From: Phytophthora colocasiae
Taxonomy: Eukaryota; Oomycota; Peronosporomycetes; Peronosporales; Peronosporaceae
Reading direction: 5' to 3'
Length of the DNA stretch: 64,000 nt
NCBI GenBank assembly: GCA_018806915.1
Contig: JAGKQI010000081.1
Coordinates: 558,001-622,000, forward strand
The notes below the pieces were generated by a model, which was not told the DNA's origin, did not search any database, and saw nothing but the letters and a program-made list of their open reading frames with translations. How positions within the stretch are numbered: position 1 is the stretch's first letter; each line of letters begins with the position of its first letter. The position numbers and the translations under genes were made by a program. This document shows positions 48,374-58,402 of the stretch, piece after piece.

Positions 48374-50566
48374 TTACGGAGAAGCGGCCCCGGCGGGAGG
48401 AGGATTGAACTTGCCGATGAGACGGGGGATCCTGGTAGCAGGATGGTTGACCGGGTCTTGCCGATACTGGTTACGCCAAGGATCCGCCTCGTCACACTCC
48501 TCCAGAGCCTCGATCAGGTTCGCCGGCTCTGGGACGTTCGCGTTGGGATCCGCCAGGTTGGCACGCCGAGAGACCACGCCGGGATACCAACGAACCACAT
48601 CCACCGACGGAATGGGGAGGTGAAGGAAGAACGGATCCAGCAGGATGTCGAGATCGAACCACTGATCGCGCATTATGGCGGGGAAGGAGGCGAGGAATTG
48701 GCGCCAAGCAGACCCAGCCCGACTCCGCCGGGCCTTGCGAGCAACGTAATACCGCTGCAGTTCAAGATCCGCATCCTGCATGGCAGAGGTGATCTCGAAG
48801 TTGTGGGTGGCCTCCCAAAATGCTTGACGGTGCCGTTCCTCCAGAACGCGATAGGTGGCGGCCACGGCCGCGAGGGGTGTTCCCTCCCTCTCATGCAGAT
48901 CGAGGTCGAACGTAAGGGGACCCGGGTTCGCGAAGTCGTTCCACGGCTCCAGAGCCAGCAGATCAAGCACGTTCACGCCCGTGATCAACTCGTGGAGGTA
49001 TTCGGTGCCGGGGGTCGGTGCAGGCCCAGCCTGTATCTGGGAAGGGAACAGCCAGCCCGAAGGGATCAACAACCGTTTGCCCAGAGAACTGGCGATCAGA
49101 CCCACGATCGAATACTGCCCGATCACCTGCGGATCCCACGGCACGATGTCAGCGGCCGCGAAGGTACGCTGCCGATCGTACCCTGGAATGAAAGAGGCGA
49201 CCGGGAACAGGGGTGGTCGGAGCCCGGGGGGCGAGGAACCGCCGGAAGGAGGTGGCGGCGGTGACGGGGAACCCGGAGGTGATCCTGGAGACGGCGGGCC
49301 TGATCCATCTGGAGATGGGCTTGAGCCGTCCGGAGACCCCGATCCACGGGTGCCAGAAGGTCCGGCTCTCGGAACCTGACCGGACTCGCGCCGGTGCGTC
49401 GAGATAGACCGTTGGCGGCCCATGTGTAGAGTCTCGTCCTCCTCGGAGTCCTTCGCCTCGTTGGAACGTTCCGATTCGGCTTCAGAACTAGTTCCATTGC
49501 TGGGTTCTGGACTTTCGTCCTCTTCGGACGGCGATGAGAATGGGTGCTGGGGATCGTAGTCGGAGTCTTCCTCGTCCTCATCCGGCGAATCACCCTCGGC
49601 GGGGAGTGATCCGGACTGATCCGTAGGCGCTGGGGTCGGATCAGGGGCTGGAGTGTCGGTTTCCTCCCCTCCGGTTTGCCCAGAAGCTTGATCCGCCAAC
49701 AGATCCAGCGGACTCGCCGTTGATCCTGCCGGGGTCGGGACCACCGTGGGTGTGACAGGCTGGGTTGACCCGGGAGCTTCGGTAGCTGCAGGTTTTAGAT
49801 CACGGGGAGCTGAGGTGCTCCGAGCCGGACGCTTGCGTGAGGAAGGAGGAACGGCCGGGGAAGCGGAGGCGCTTCGAGATCTTTTGGTGGCACGAGCCGC
49901 CCGTCGATCCGCGATCCACGAGGACAACCGAGCAGAGGAATCCTCGGCGTGGTGCAGCTGTTGTTCGGCTTCGGCATAATCAGCGTCCAGCTCTTGGTGA
50001 GCCTGTCGAAGCTCCGCGTTCTGTCGCTGGAGTTGGTCGAGTTCCTGTGTCGCCGCATCCCGGGCGGAACGAGCCACGTCAAGGTCTGCGAGGGCAGACA
50101 AACGATCTTGGGTGGCATCGTCCAGGTCGACCTGGATTCGATCACGGTCTACCGTTACTCGATTGAGATCTTGCATTGCCTGATCCCGGTCGAGGCGGGC
50201 CTGATCCAGGTCTGCGACGGCCTGATCCCGCTCGGCAATGGCGGCACGATGCTGGACGGAGAGCTGGTCCCGGTCGTGCTGGATTATTTCCAGATTTCCC
50301 AAGGCGTCTGCCAGATCTTGCTCCAGGCTGGATACGGCGGCGGCATCGCCGGTTGCACCCAGAGGCGGAGCGCGAGAATCCGGGGCGGATACGTCCTCCA
50401 AGGCGAGGTGTGCCCGAGCCAGTTCAACCTGGTGATCCTCTGCCTCGCGTTCCAGATACGCGACTTCGGCTCGAGCGGCGAGCAACTCCGCTTGGGTCCG
50501 CGTCAACTCCAACCTCAACCGAGCTTCCTCTGCCGTCGGGCGAGTCTGATCAGCAGGCATGGCCAT
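48374..50566 (-). CDS. Gypsy-3 antisense ORF, main part (730 aa, unknown)
   Basis: An ATG at 50566 opens a 730-codon frame opposite to gag-pol in a region with no sense coding role. Residues about 10-205 are a long coiled coil with regular Asp/Gln/Arg/Leu heptads (RDQAVADLDQARLDRDQAMQ). A basic patch follows (TKRSRSASAS, SSRKRPARS, possible nuclear signal), then about 210 acidic and Pro/Gly/Ser-rich residues. A C-terminal region of about 260 residues looks folded (YSIVGLIASSLGKRLLIPSG, YLHELITGVNVLDLLALEPW, RDQWFDLDILLDPFF). I recognise no family. The ORF just upstream on the same strand is in the same frame and separated only by a TAA. Possible roles (accessory, envelope-like, regulatory) are speculation. 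Confidence 0.68.
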   Translation of the reverse strand: MAMPADQTRPTAEEARLRLELTRTQAELLAARAEVAYLEREAEDHQVELARAHLALEDVSAPDSRAPPLGATGDAAAVSSLEQDLADALGNLEIIQHDRDQLSVQHRAAIAERDQAVADLDQARLDRDQAMQDLNRVTVDRDRIQVDLDDATQDRLSALADLDVARSARDAATQELDQLQRQNAELRQAHQELDADYAEAEQQLHHAEDSSARLSSWIADRRAARATKRSRSASASPAVPPSSRKRPARSTSAPRDLKPAATEAPGSTQPVTPTVVPTPAGSTASPLDLLADQASGQTGGEETDTPAPDPTPAPTDQSGSLPAEGDSPDEDEEDSDYDPQHPFSSPSEEDESPEPSNGTSSEAESERSNEAKDSEEDETLHMGRQRSISTHRRESGQVPRAGPSGTRGSGSPDGSSPSPDGSGPPSPGSPPGSPSPPPPPSGGSSPPGLRPPLFPVASFIPGYDRQRTFAAADIVPWDPQVIGQYSIVGLIASSLGKRLLIPSGWLFPSQIQAGPAPTPGTEYLHELITGVNVLDLLALEPWNDFANPGPLTFDLDLHEREGTPLAAVAATYRVLEERHRQAFWEATHNFEITSAMQDADLELQRYYVARKARRSRAGSAWRQFLASFPAIMRDQWFDLDILLDPFFLHLPIPSVDVVRWYPGVVSRRANLADPNANVPEPANLIEALEECDEADPWRNQYRQDPVNHPATRIPRLIGKFNPPPAGAASP

Positions 50567-50572
50567 AGCCGC

Positions 50573-51178
50573 TTATGGACCTTGGGAGGAATCGTTCCTC
50601 CGCCAGCGATCAAGGCTACGCTGAGTGAGGGTCAGGTCATGACGCACGGCGGCGAGCCCCCGTTCGCGATCCTGAAGCTCATCCCGGAGTTCAATCTCCG
50701 TCTCCCCGGCTCTGCGAAGTTCGGCCAGCCGGAAGTCGAGATCCTCGAGCGCAGAGTCTAGCCGCGCCTGGATCCGGGCCAGTCGCTGCTCAGACTCCCG
50801 TCGTTCGGCGTCGTGCTGGGCCCGCTGATCCTGCAAGGCGGCGATCGCGTCCCCACCGATAGCATCTCCGGTTCCCGATCGCAGATGAGCGATTTCGGCG
50901 TTCAGCCGCAAAATCTCCTCCGCTTGGTCGTCCCGGAAGCGCTCCATATCCTCCATGTCGGATCGCAACCGGCGAACGGTGTCGTCCAGGTGGTCCCGAT
51001 CGCGACTCAAGGTCTCGCGCATCCGTTGGCTATGGGCCAGCCTCGCTTGCAAGGTGACCAGCTCAGGGTTTACCCCGGGGGTTGAGAAGCGGAAGGCCGT
51101 GGATCGGGCGGATCGGATCGAGTGCTCGCTCGAGGGCGTTCTCGGCGTCAAGGGGGGCGAGGAAGGCGGATCGGACAT
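50573..51178 (-). CDS. Gypsy-3 antisense ORF, upstream part (201 aa)
   Basis: It starts at an ATG at 51178, 104 bp inside the 3' LTR, and ends at a TAA (50575-50573) that is in frame with the ATG of the 730-aa ORF six bases further. Ser/Pro-rich N-terminus, then coiled coil (LRSDMEDMERFRDDQAEEIL, RIQARLDSALEDLDFRLAEL). The composition continues smoothly into the downstream ORF, so the two were probably one protein of about 930 residues, or the TAA is read through. Confidence 0.6.
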   Translation of the reverse strand: MSDPPSSPPLTPRTPSSEHSIRSARSTAFRFSTPGVNPELVTLQARLAHSQRMRETLSRDRDHLDDTVRRLRSDMEDMERFRDDQAEEILRLNAEIAHLRSGTGDAIGGDAIAALQDQRAQHDAERRESEQRLARIQARLDSALEDLDFRLAELRRAGETEIELRDELQDRERGLAAVRHDLTLTQRSLDRWRRNDSSQGP

Positions 51179-51281
51179 TTCGAGAGAGTGGTGGCGCTTG
51201 AACGACTTGTGTTCCAGGTGGTGAATGTGGAAATAAACCCGAAGTGAGCTGCGGCAGCTCAACTTACGTGCTGGGGGCGGA

Positions 51282-52632
51282 TGTGGTAAAGCGGACGAAA
51301 AAATTTTCCCGGAGAGGCGATGTCAGCCACGAACCCGAATAGAGTCGGAACGAGCGACAGGGGGGACCTGTGATCCCCAGATCTGGGTCGAATCAGACGA
51401 AGGTACGATGGGTCCCGCCGGGAACAGGCAACGGAGACACCGGCGAAGAAGCAAGTGGAGCGGTGTTCGTGGGTGATCCGAATCCTGCCGTGGTGTCCGT
51501 GGGTGATCCGAATCCTGCCGGAGGAAGAATGGGGAAATCAAGGATGTTCTCGCGCGATCAACGATGACGGGGCTCCAAGCGAGCACGATCAGCTTACCCG
51601 GGCGCCCCGAAGCCTCTAACAGCACGATCCAACTTCCCCGGGCGGCGACGAAGCGAGATCACGCAAGATCGCGCAATGATCCTATCCCGTATAAGTACGA
51701 GGTCAGCTCCGGATCAAGGTCAACCCCAGGCGTGACGCAGACTCTTCTTGTGGCCTGATCCGGATTCTTTGAAGGATCACCAAGCGGGATCAGGCAGCGA
51801 TCAAGCTTCGGTTAAGTGCGAGATCAAGCTTCGGTTAAGTGCGAGATCAAGCTTCGGTTAAGTACGAGATCAAGCTTCGGTTAAGTACGGAATCGGCTCA
51901 AGATCAGGGTTAGGGGAATCAAGCTAGGGATCAGCTCTGTAGCCAGTGTCATGTGATCGTAGGATAGTAAATCAGGATGGGATTAGTAGGCATAGGAATA
52001 ACCATAAGGAGAATCGAATTTGCCCTGAACCACTCAAGTGTCTTCGCCACGCCTGGAACCGGGAACTACATTGGCCCTACAAGCGTCGGGAAGGTAAGGA
52101 TACGTGACCTAGTATAGCGGTTAAGTCTGGATAATATATTGGCCAGCTTTGCCCTATCTAGTGAACTATCCTTTAAGTGCATACATCGGATCGGAAGGAA
52201 TTGGTTGTTTGGCCTAACGATCCCGTCGAATCTCGCCCCCTCAAGACCCCCGCTATCGGAAGCGGCAAGCAACGTAAAGGAAGGGACCGAATCCCTAACT
52301 CTGGACTATTGGAAGACCTGGATCAAGAACCAGGCACCCGGATCAAGGCTCGAGAACTCGCCTACGACCGGGATCAAGTACCCCGAGGTGGAGTGAAGAA
52401 CTTCCACGCCGCCTCAAACCCCTGCGTCACCCAAGACCTTCTTCTCGTCCCAAGACATCTTCAGAAGTTACCTGGAAGAGCGTAACCCGCCTACCGACGG
52501 GTACACAAGGTGAACACTACACGCAACAAGATCACGGATCATCGGGGGACCCCCTCCGTTAGTCGGTGTCTGGGCGCAAGTGGCGATCGCGATCGGCCTC
52601 AACCAGATTTTGGCCAGATCCGCTCCACCACA
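51282..52632 (+). repeat. Gypsy-3 3' LTR (1351 bp)
   Basis: It starts TGTGGTAAAGCGG and ends CTCCACCACA, with four 23-bp units. Besides repeat number I see only a few substitutions relative to the 5' LTR (for example CACTC versus CACCC near 39879/52429). Confidence 0.92.
51799..51890 (+). repeat. 23-bp minisatellite in 3' LTR, four units
   Basis: Same unit as in the 5' LTR, all CTTCGG type, the third and fourth with TACG. Confidence 0.9.
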
Positions 52633-52636
52633 CAAG

Positions 52637-52681
52637 TGCGTAGCTTTGTGGTGCTTTGACCAGTGGACCACCAGGAGGCCC
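52637..52681 (-). mobile_element. tRNA-derived SINE, copy 3, 5' head
   Basis: On the minus strand it starts gggcctcctggtggtccact, giving the A box, and breaks at the Gypsy-3 junction. It is flanked outside by ttattgcactaa (52682-52693). Confidence 0.72.
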
Positions 52682-52693
52682 TTATTGCACTAA

Positions 52694-53247
52694 AGTTAGC
52701 TGTCGAACTGTGGATATCCTTCGAAGTTGAATTCGATGCAAATAAATCTACATTTCAAATCAATTGCCAGAGTTACCCCGGGTGAAACATGGCCTTAGTT
52801 TTCTATCATCTTTGAAGAATTGAGTAGTACATGTACCGCCAACGCAGGATTATGGTATCTATCGAGAACGCCTGAAGCGCATCATACAGAGCTGCCATAG
52901 CACAATAAGTCTGCGTCAGCACCATAAAAACTGGTCACCACAATACAGTGTCGTGCCACCACACTTCCCAAGCACAGTGCGCGGGAATCGTGCAAAAAGG
53001 GGGAGGATAGGGTGAATCTCGTCGCTTTTCGTCACGCCAGACGCTTTCTGGTGTGACCCACATCATTTCGAGAAAGAACGTCCGCAGAGCGAGCATGCCG
53101 AGTCGGGTGAGCTGGCGAGATCGCCGAGGATGTCGACGCCGCCGAAGGTTGAGTGTCCAGCACCAACCCTCGCACGGAGGGTCTCCGAGATGACAAGGGG
53201 GTGCTTATTGGGCGTGACCGAAGGCTGAGTCATGCTGCACCCTGCGT
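52694..53247. other. No gene recognised
   Basis: AT-rich stretch after the SINE. 53040-53247 may include more of the decayed MULE next to it, but no motif is readable. Confidence 0.35.
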
Positions 53248-53592
53248 GTGATTTCGCTGCGTGCCGCTCGTATGCCACTGGCACCCAACAATTGGAGCGA
53301 AGCAAACATCGCCGTGTCGGCGCAAATGGGGTCGAATTATGAGCGGAAGGAAGTCGAGGGTGATTTGGGCGGCTGGCCGATGGATGTGCAGCGTCAATGC
53401 TGTCCTTGCGATTACTGGCTTGCGTTTGGGGCGTGTGTGCACGTCCTGTTCGCACTACGAGTCACTGCGCACGTGGACAGCAGCGGAAGAGAAGTGCTCA
53501 TTAGTCGTCGGAAGCGAAAGCGGGGCGAGGTCGCTGTACTTCCTGACATTGGACGTCCGCAGACGATTGGATCTGAGTTGAGTTATATGTGA
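53248..53592 (+). pseudogene. SWIM zinc finger end of a Mutator-like (MULE) transposase
   Basis: The frame has no ATG at its start. QCCPCDYWLAFGACVHVLFAL fits the SWIM consensus CxC...CxH, and the following basic RRKRKRG and GRPQTIGSEL tail is typical of MULE transposase C-termini. No MULE catalytic core is visible upstream, so this is a fragment. Confidence 0.55.
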
Positions 53593-53819
53593 TCCAGCGG
53601 CTGCATTACTTCGAGTTACGGCAATGTTAGTTCACGTGCATATCCGCAGCATTGAGTATAATATACTACATGTGAGGAATCTTACTATTTGTGTCGATTC
53701 GTTAAGAACGTCTCCAGCACTCATACGTGGAATGAAATGGCCGTTCTGTGAGTTCATTAAGTCGAGAGTGCACTAGATTAAAGCATTAGACGCGAGGAAA
53801 CACCTCCTTCTTCTCTTCT

Positions 53820-54887
53820 TCACTGGTGCTGTCCTCTACAACACGGCGGGCAGCACCGATCGCATGCGCATTTAAACCATCGCTCATTACCGTAGTGAAC
53901 CGTCACCTGGGCGCCTGCCTTCACGTTCTTGATCATTTTGACGAGTACACGCACTCGTGAACGTGTCTGCTGCCCCACGAAGGCTGCGTTGGGCTCGCAG
54001 GAGTGCGAAAGGAATCTCGTAATAAAGCTGCACCTCCGGGCGTCCACGTATACGTAGTTCTTGTTCACCGACTTGTCATTATACACGAGCGTGTATCCGC
54101 TGTTCTCCTTCATAGCAACAGGCGGCTGACCCTCAACTACTGCGGGGAACTCTGTGGGCTCTCCGCAGTACTCGCCCAATACGTCGCCGATGTCGAAATC
54201 AGTTGTGGTGTACACTCCAAGGCCTACACGGCCGGTCTCAAACAAATGCAAGGTGCTCAGAGTGCGCGGTGCGTTGCTGCACCTCACTCCGAGGTTACAG
54301 TACTTCGGGGTGCGAAACGATGCCGACGCCACGTTTGGGCAAGAGTCCCAGAAGCAGTCCCCCATACACTGATACGGGTCGAAACAGCCAATGTCCGGAA
54401 ACTTCACGCCATTGCGTTTGCAGCCGGTAATGCGTCGAATTTCCGCAGGCCACGGGACTGCACGGAGCAGGTTGCGGCTAGCTTTTTGCGCGGGATCCGG
54501 ATAGGTAGTACGTCGAGTGTGCAAATTCTCCAGGTGCTCCTGCACCTCTGGGCTTCTCCGCAAATTCTTGAATATAGCAGCCTTAAATGTTTTGGCATGG
54601 TAGATCGCGCTGCCGCTCTTGGTTATGGGGCACCTCGCCACGTGCCGTCGCTTCCTCGACCGGGGCACGTGCCACTGCGCCCTCTTCTTCTTGGCTTGGT
54701 GCCGTATCTTCGCACAGGCGTGGCGATTCGGTATGGCGAGGACGTAAGCGCCGATTCCCCCGCTTGGCGAGCACGCCTTAAACCGTGTAGAGGCTTCCGC
54801 AGCGCTCGGATTTGGGGTTCCGCCGTGCGCGGGGTGCTGGGTGGCCTCATGTGGTCTGCATTGGATTCCGCATCTGAAGAGCTGCAC
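53820..54887 (-). pseudogene. SET-domain lysine methyltransferase, 5' end unclear
   Basis: The C-terminal two thirds is clear. An AWS-like Cys-rich pre-SET (CMGDCFWDSCPN...CNLGVRCSN) is followed by SET (TGRVGLGVYTTTDFDIGDVL, EYCGEP, YVDARRCSFITRFLSHSCEP, VTVHYGNERWFKCACDRC). The usual N of the RFxNHSCxPN substrate-pocket motif is Ser here, though NA follows CEP. The open frame begins without an ATG (GTG at 54887), while a plausible N-terminal stretch (ETRASALNKALEGAVAAAFD, 55033 downward) lies in another frame, also without ATG. Either a frameshift near 54.7-54.8 kb or an unseen intron separates them. I favour a decayed or transposon-associated copy of a histone methyltransferase gene. Confidence 0.65.
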
Positions 54888-55144
54888 ACGCTGTTCTGCG
54901 GTGTTTCCGGGACTATTTCCTCGCTTGTATCGCGATAACCGGCACGTACGGCGTCGAATGCAGCTGCCACTGCTCCTTCAAGCGCTTTATTGAGTGCGCT
55001 GGCACGTGTTTCCGCCGAGAACGTTTCCGTCACCAGATCAAATGTCCGAAGCTTGCGCCTCTTGGATTCTCTAGCCTTGAAGAGGATACTGATGACATGA
55101 TGTTAATTCCGATTTTCGAGCGACAGGTGGATATTACGTTACGA

Positions 55145-56758
55145 TGTGATTGGTTATACTATGGGTTATAAGCGAAAGGGACTTTGGGACGCGGCCGCAC
55201 CCGTGCGACACCTGTGGAAGATTGTGGATAAACCTTCGCCTGACTGTAAAGGGGCCCAAAGGACCAGAAGTGTACTTCAGAGTGTGCACAACTCTGAAGG
55301 TCAACTACACTCTGTCTGGTCACCGGACTTTCCCCGACGATGAGTGCCTAAGTTCTGGCGGAAAGTCTCTCAGAAGAACGTATCTCTGAGAGACCTCATC
55401 CCGTTACCGTCCAGCGCGACGATGGATGGTTCAAGGATTCACAACATATACCCGCAGAGACCAAGTATCGCACGCTGGACGCCGCGCACCCGCGCAACCC
55501 CCAAGATCTTCGTGTACGTTGTAGCATTGGTGCTCCGTACTCTGGTTACTTACTCAAAACTCTGGTATCTCTAACTCTGAGTGACTAAGACTCTGAAAAC
55601 CAAGTGATATCAGACTCTGAAACCACCGAAGATTCAAGACCATACTGAAACCAAGTGAACCCAAGTTCAAGTCACGCATTCAAGTGATTACTGACCTGCA
55701 CATCCCCCGTAATGACGTCTCTACCTGTCAACCCATCGAGATCGGCTGCACAGACTGCATACTGAGACCAAGTTAAAGTACCAGATGTATACAAAGACCA
55801 AGAGTACCTGAGATATGACGACTGACTGCATAAAGGACGCAAAAGACGACAAGAAGAAGAGAGTTACCAGAGATATATGATAGTTATGAGGAAGATAAAC
55901 GATAAACAGAGTTCAATTTGCTTGCTACTGCACAAGTCCGCTTGAGAGGTATTCAAGCCACTACGTCATCACGTACGTCGTGTGATCTCCACCAAATTCA
56001 ATCCTTAGGTGGAGATCAGGTAGCATGTAGAGACCTGAAAGGACCCGCCTATTCCATATCCTAGTTGGGTCGTTTGTTTTGTCTCTAGCGGTAGCCCATT
56101 TCATATTGATCGTTTGGACAGGCTCTGGAAACTAGACAGTCGTTTTCAGAGTGCAAGGTAGACTGTTATATATAGCCGATTGTATTGGTTTATATTTTCC
56201 CTCTATATTAGAGGGTGGTGCGCGAACGTAAAGGGATACCAGACAGACCAGGTGTCTGGTAGTAAGTCCCTAGTTGACCTGGAGTGTTAGCCCACCGTTC
56301 AAGGGCCTAGAAAGAATAAGAACGGCTGTATATATTTGTATATTTTCGAACTCTGTATATTGGTTGTTTATCTCTGAAAGTCAGGTATCTCGGTTCTGGA
56401 TTTGTGATATTCAGACACCGAATTCCGACTTTTCTCTGGTATATTAACCTCTTTTCGACCGCCGACTTCCTGGAAAACACTTTGGTTTCCAGAGATTCCG
56501 ACTCCCGAACGCTCCTGGAAGGATTTTCCTGAATACCGACACCAGACTCCAAGGGAACCCCAACCTCTCTTCACAACACATTCTCAGACTCCGGCGAGGG
56601 TCATATTTCCGAAGACAACGAACCCACGAGGATACCGCAAGGTACCACACGCCAACCTACCGTTGTACGGCTCTGAAAAAACCCTTTTCGGTAGTCGTAT
56701 AACTAGGGTTCACTATACGCCCCTGCTCCGCGACCAAAGTTTCACCGACTTCGCGACA
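55145..56758 (+). repeat. Gypsy-4 5' LTR (left end provisional)
   Basis: Inferred from the primer-binding site at its right end. The interior has many short gactctgaa-like repeats (55540-55640). The left boundary is a guess from the TG start and the absence of host sequence beyond the SET gene. Confidence 0.5.
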
Positions 56759-56760
56759 AC

Positions 56761-56777
56761 TGGTGCGCGTGCCCGGA
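56761..56777 (+). other. Primer-binding site of Gypsy-4
   Basis: TGGTGCGCGTGCCCGGA, identical to Gypsy-3 over 17 bases, so both probably use the same tRNA primer. Confidence 0.75.
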
Positions 56778-56851
56778 TCTTTGGAATCGTGATATCACCG
56801 GATTTGAGAGTACAAGAAGAGAAAGTTTCCTGTCAAGCGTCTATATTCAAG

Positions 56852-58402
56852 ATGGCTACGCCAGGATCTACGAGAGGAGGACGCCGTGGTCGTGGTCGGA
56901 GCATTCCGACACGTCAATCCAAGCGTCTACAAGGTTTGTCGCCTGAAGAGCAACCAGACTTGGATGCTATCCAGAAGGCGGCCCGCGAGAAGAGGAGAGC
57001 TGCGCGAGAGAAGAAGGCAGCTGAGAATGTGAGCGTCCCAGAACCGGCGGTCGAAGACCAGCCTGCCGAGGAACCAGAAGCTCAAGAGACACCTGCTGTC
57101 CCTGGTGAACAAGGTTCTGAAGGCCCGTCAGAAGTCGAAGCTTCTGGTGACGAGGCGACCACTGCCCGCGAGGGTGGTGATGAGGCGTCTGAGGGAGGCG
57201 CCGATATGGTTGAGTCCCCGGAAGTGATCGATCTGTGTTCAGATTCGGCAACTTCCGGCCAGTCCGTGGATGAAGTGAAACCAGAACCCGGACTCTCTGA
57301 AGAACATGTTCCACGGCCCCAAACTTCTGAAGACGCACCAATGTCTGATGACATGGCGATCAAGTCTGAAGGGTCTCTGAAGACACCGTCTGATGAGTCT
57401 GGGAGGGCTGATTCGCTTGACGGGGAACGAGCTCTGAGGTATGTGCGCCGTGAGTTCCGCCGTTGGAGAGATATGGACACAGGCAAGGTCGTCCCGCCAA
57501 GCATCGAATATATGTGGCCGACGATGAAGCCTAGTGCTGATGCTTTCCAGAAAGCTGCTGCAGCGACCGGCGACTACATCAAGTGGCGATGTTCCTCCGT
57601 TTTCCCCGAGGATATGTGGATCTCCGAGTTTCACGCGAGGCGTCATGGTTTTGGTTGGATCCAAGACCTATCTTATGTTGAGATTCCGATGAGCACGTTG
57701 ACAGCACCGGAGTGTGTGGCTGTTCTTCAGACAATGTTGTACGAGGCAGGATTCGAATTCCAGAATCTCCTCCCAACCTGGCCCCAGACGCAGGCGTCAG
57801 CCGTCGTTGGGTCTCAAGTACGCAGTGTGGCGTCCGAACTTCAGAGTCGACTCGCAGTAGAATTGGTTGAGTGGGCCACAGTGACCGCCAGGTTACAAGT
57901 TTGCCGACTCCCAGAAAGCATGAAGCAAGAAGACACAGCTGACAAGAACGAAGCAAACGGTGTATTACCTGACGAAAATGCTGACCTACAAGGACAACGG
58001 CTGATCATGCGACTCCGGGTAACCGGACTCCGAGTGACGCACAGCTCTGATGGTTCCAGCAGTGACGAGCCGCCGCAGTCCAAGCGCTTACAGCAGAGAC
58101 CGCCGCGCCCACAAATCCCGTCGACACCGTCAGCTTTATCGACGCCATCGCTGTCTTCACTGCCGCAGTACGAGAGTCGCTCTGATAACACGCGACCGGA
58201 GTCTGAAAATCCAATGTCCGAAGATCACAGCATCTCTCAGACTCGGATGTCAGATGTACCAATTCCCAGTGTCATTGGGACCTCGGATGACCAGTCGTCG
58301 GGATTCCAGACTTCACGCGGAAGCTCTACGGACTCGTCCTTGATGTCCATGAGTCGAGGGCGGCATCACATATGCCGCCGCCCACAGGAAGTCTGGCGTT
58401 AA
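56852..58402 (+). CDS. Gypsy-4 gag-region ORF 1 (516 aa)
   Basis: The start is the ATG at 56852, the first after the LTR. An Arg/Gly-rich basic start (GRRGRGRSIPTRQSKR) is followed by a long acidic, disordered region. A compact segment near residues 220-370 (RYVRREFRRWRDMDTG, DYIKWRCSSVFPEDMWISEF, VAVLQTMLYEAGFEFQNLLP) and a Ser-rich tail complete it. I do not recognise the compact segment. The ORF ends overlapping the next by 31 bp in a different frame, so both may be one Gag precursor with a frameshift, or ORF 1 may be an extra protein. Confidence 0.65.
   Translation: MATPGSTRGGRRGRGRSIPTRQSKRLQGLSPEEQPDLDAIQKAAREKRRAAREKKAAENVSVPEPAVEDQPAEEPEAQETPAVPGEQGSEGPSEVEASGDEATTAREGGDEASEGGADMVESPEVIDLCSDSATSGQSVDEVKPEPGLSEEHVPRPQTSEDAPMSDDMAIKSEGSLKTPSDESGRADSLDGERALRYVRREFRRWRDMDTGKVVPPSIEYMWPTMKPSADAFQKAAAATGDYIKWRCSSVFPEDMWISEFHARRHGFGWIQDLSYVEIPMSTLTAPECVAVLQTMLYEAGFEFQNLLPTWPQTQASAVVGSQVRSVASELQSRLAVELVEWATVTARLQVCRLPESMKQEDTADKNEANGVLPDENADLQGQRLIMRLRVTGLRVTHSSDGSSSDEPPQSKRLQQRPPRPQIPSTPSALSTPSLSSLPQYESRSDNTRPESENPMSEDHSISQTRMSDVPIPSVIGTSDDQSSGFQTSRGSSTDSSLMSMSRGRHHICRRPQEVWR

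Larger units (their letters stand above)
38617..52632 (+). mobile_element. Gypsy-3: dual-RNase-H Ty3/Gypsy element with antisense ORF (14 kb)
   Basis: The LTRs are 38617-40082 (1466 bp) and 51282-52632 (1351 bp). Their 115-bp length difference is exactly five copies of a 23-bp tandem repeat, and otherwise they are almost identical. The target duplication is caag (38613-38616, 52633-52636). The primer-binding site TGGTGCGCGTGCCCGGA starts at 40084, and the polypurine tract GCTGGGGGCGGA precedes the 3' LTR. The order is gag, protease, RT/RNase H, a second RNase H of archaeal type, integrase, chromodomain, then an antisense ORF. An additional archaeal-like RNase H is known from plant Tat elements and an oomycete group named Archon. 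Pol is damaged. Confidence 0.93.

Noticed and set aside
48443..50761. Plus-strand frames of up to 273 codons inside Gypsy-3
   Set aside because: They are opposite the longer and more protein-like antisense ORF, and have Gly/Arg-rich shadow composition.
54003..54938. 311-codon plus-strand frame opposite the SET gene
   Set aside because: The minus strand has recognisable SET motifs, while this frame has none.
57841..58262. Minus-strand frames inside Gypsy-4 gag
   Set aside because: They are opposite a supported gag-region ORF and have no recognisable domain.
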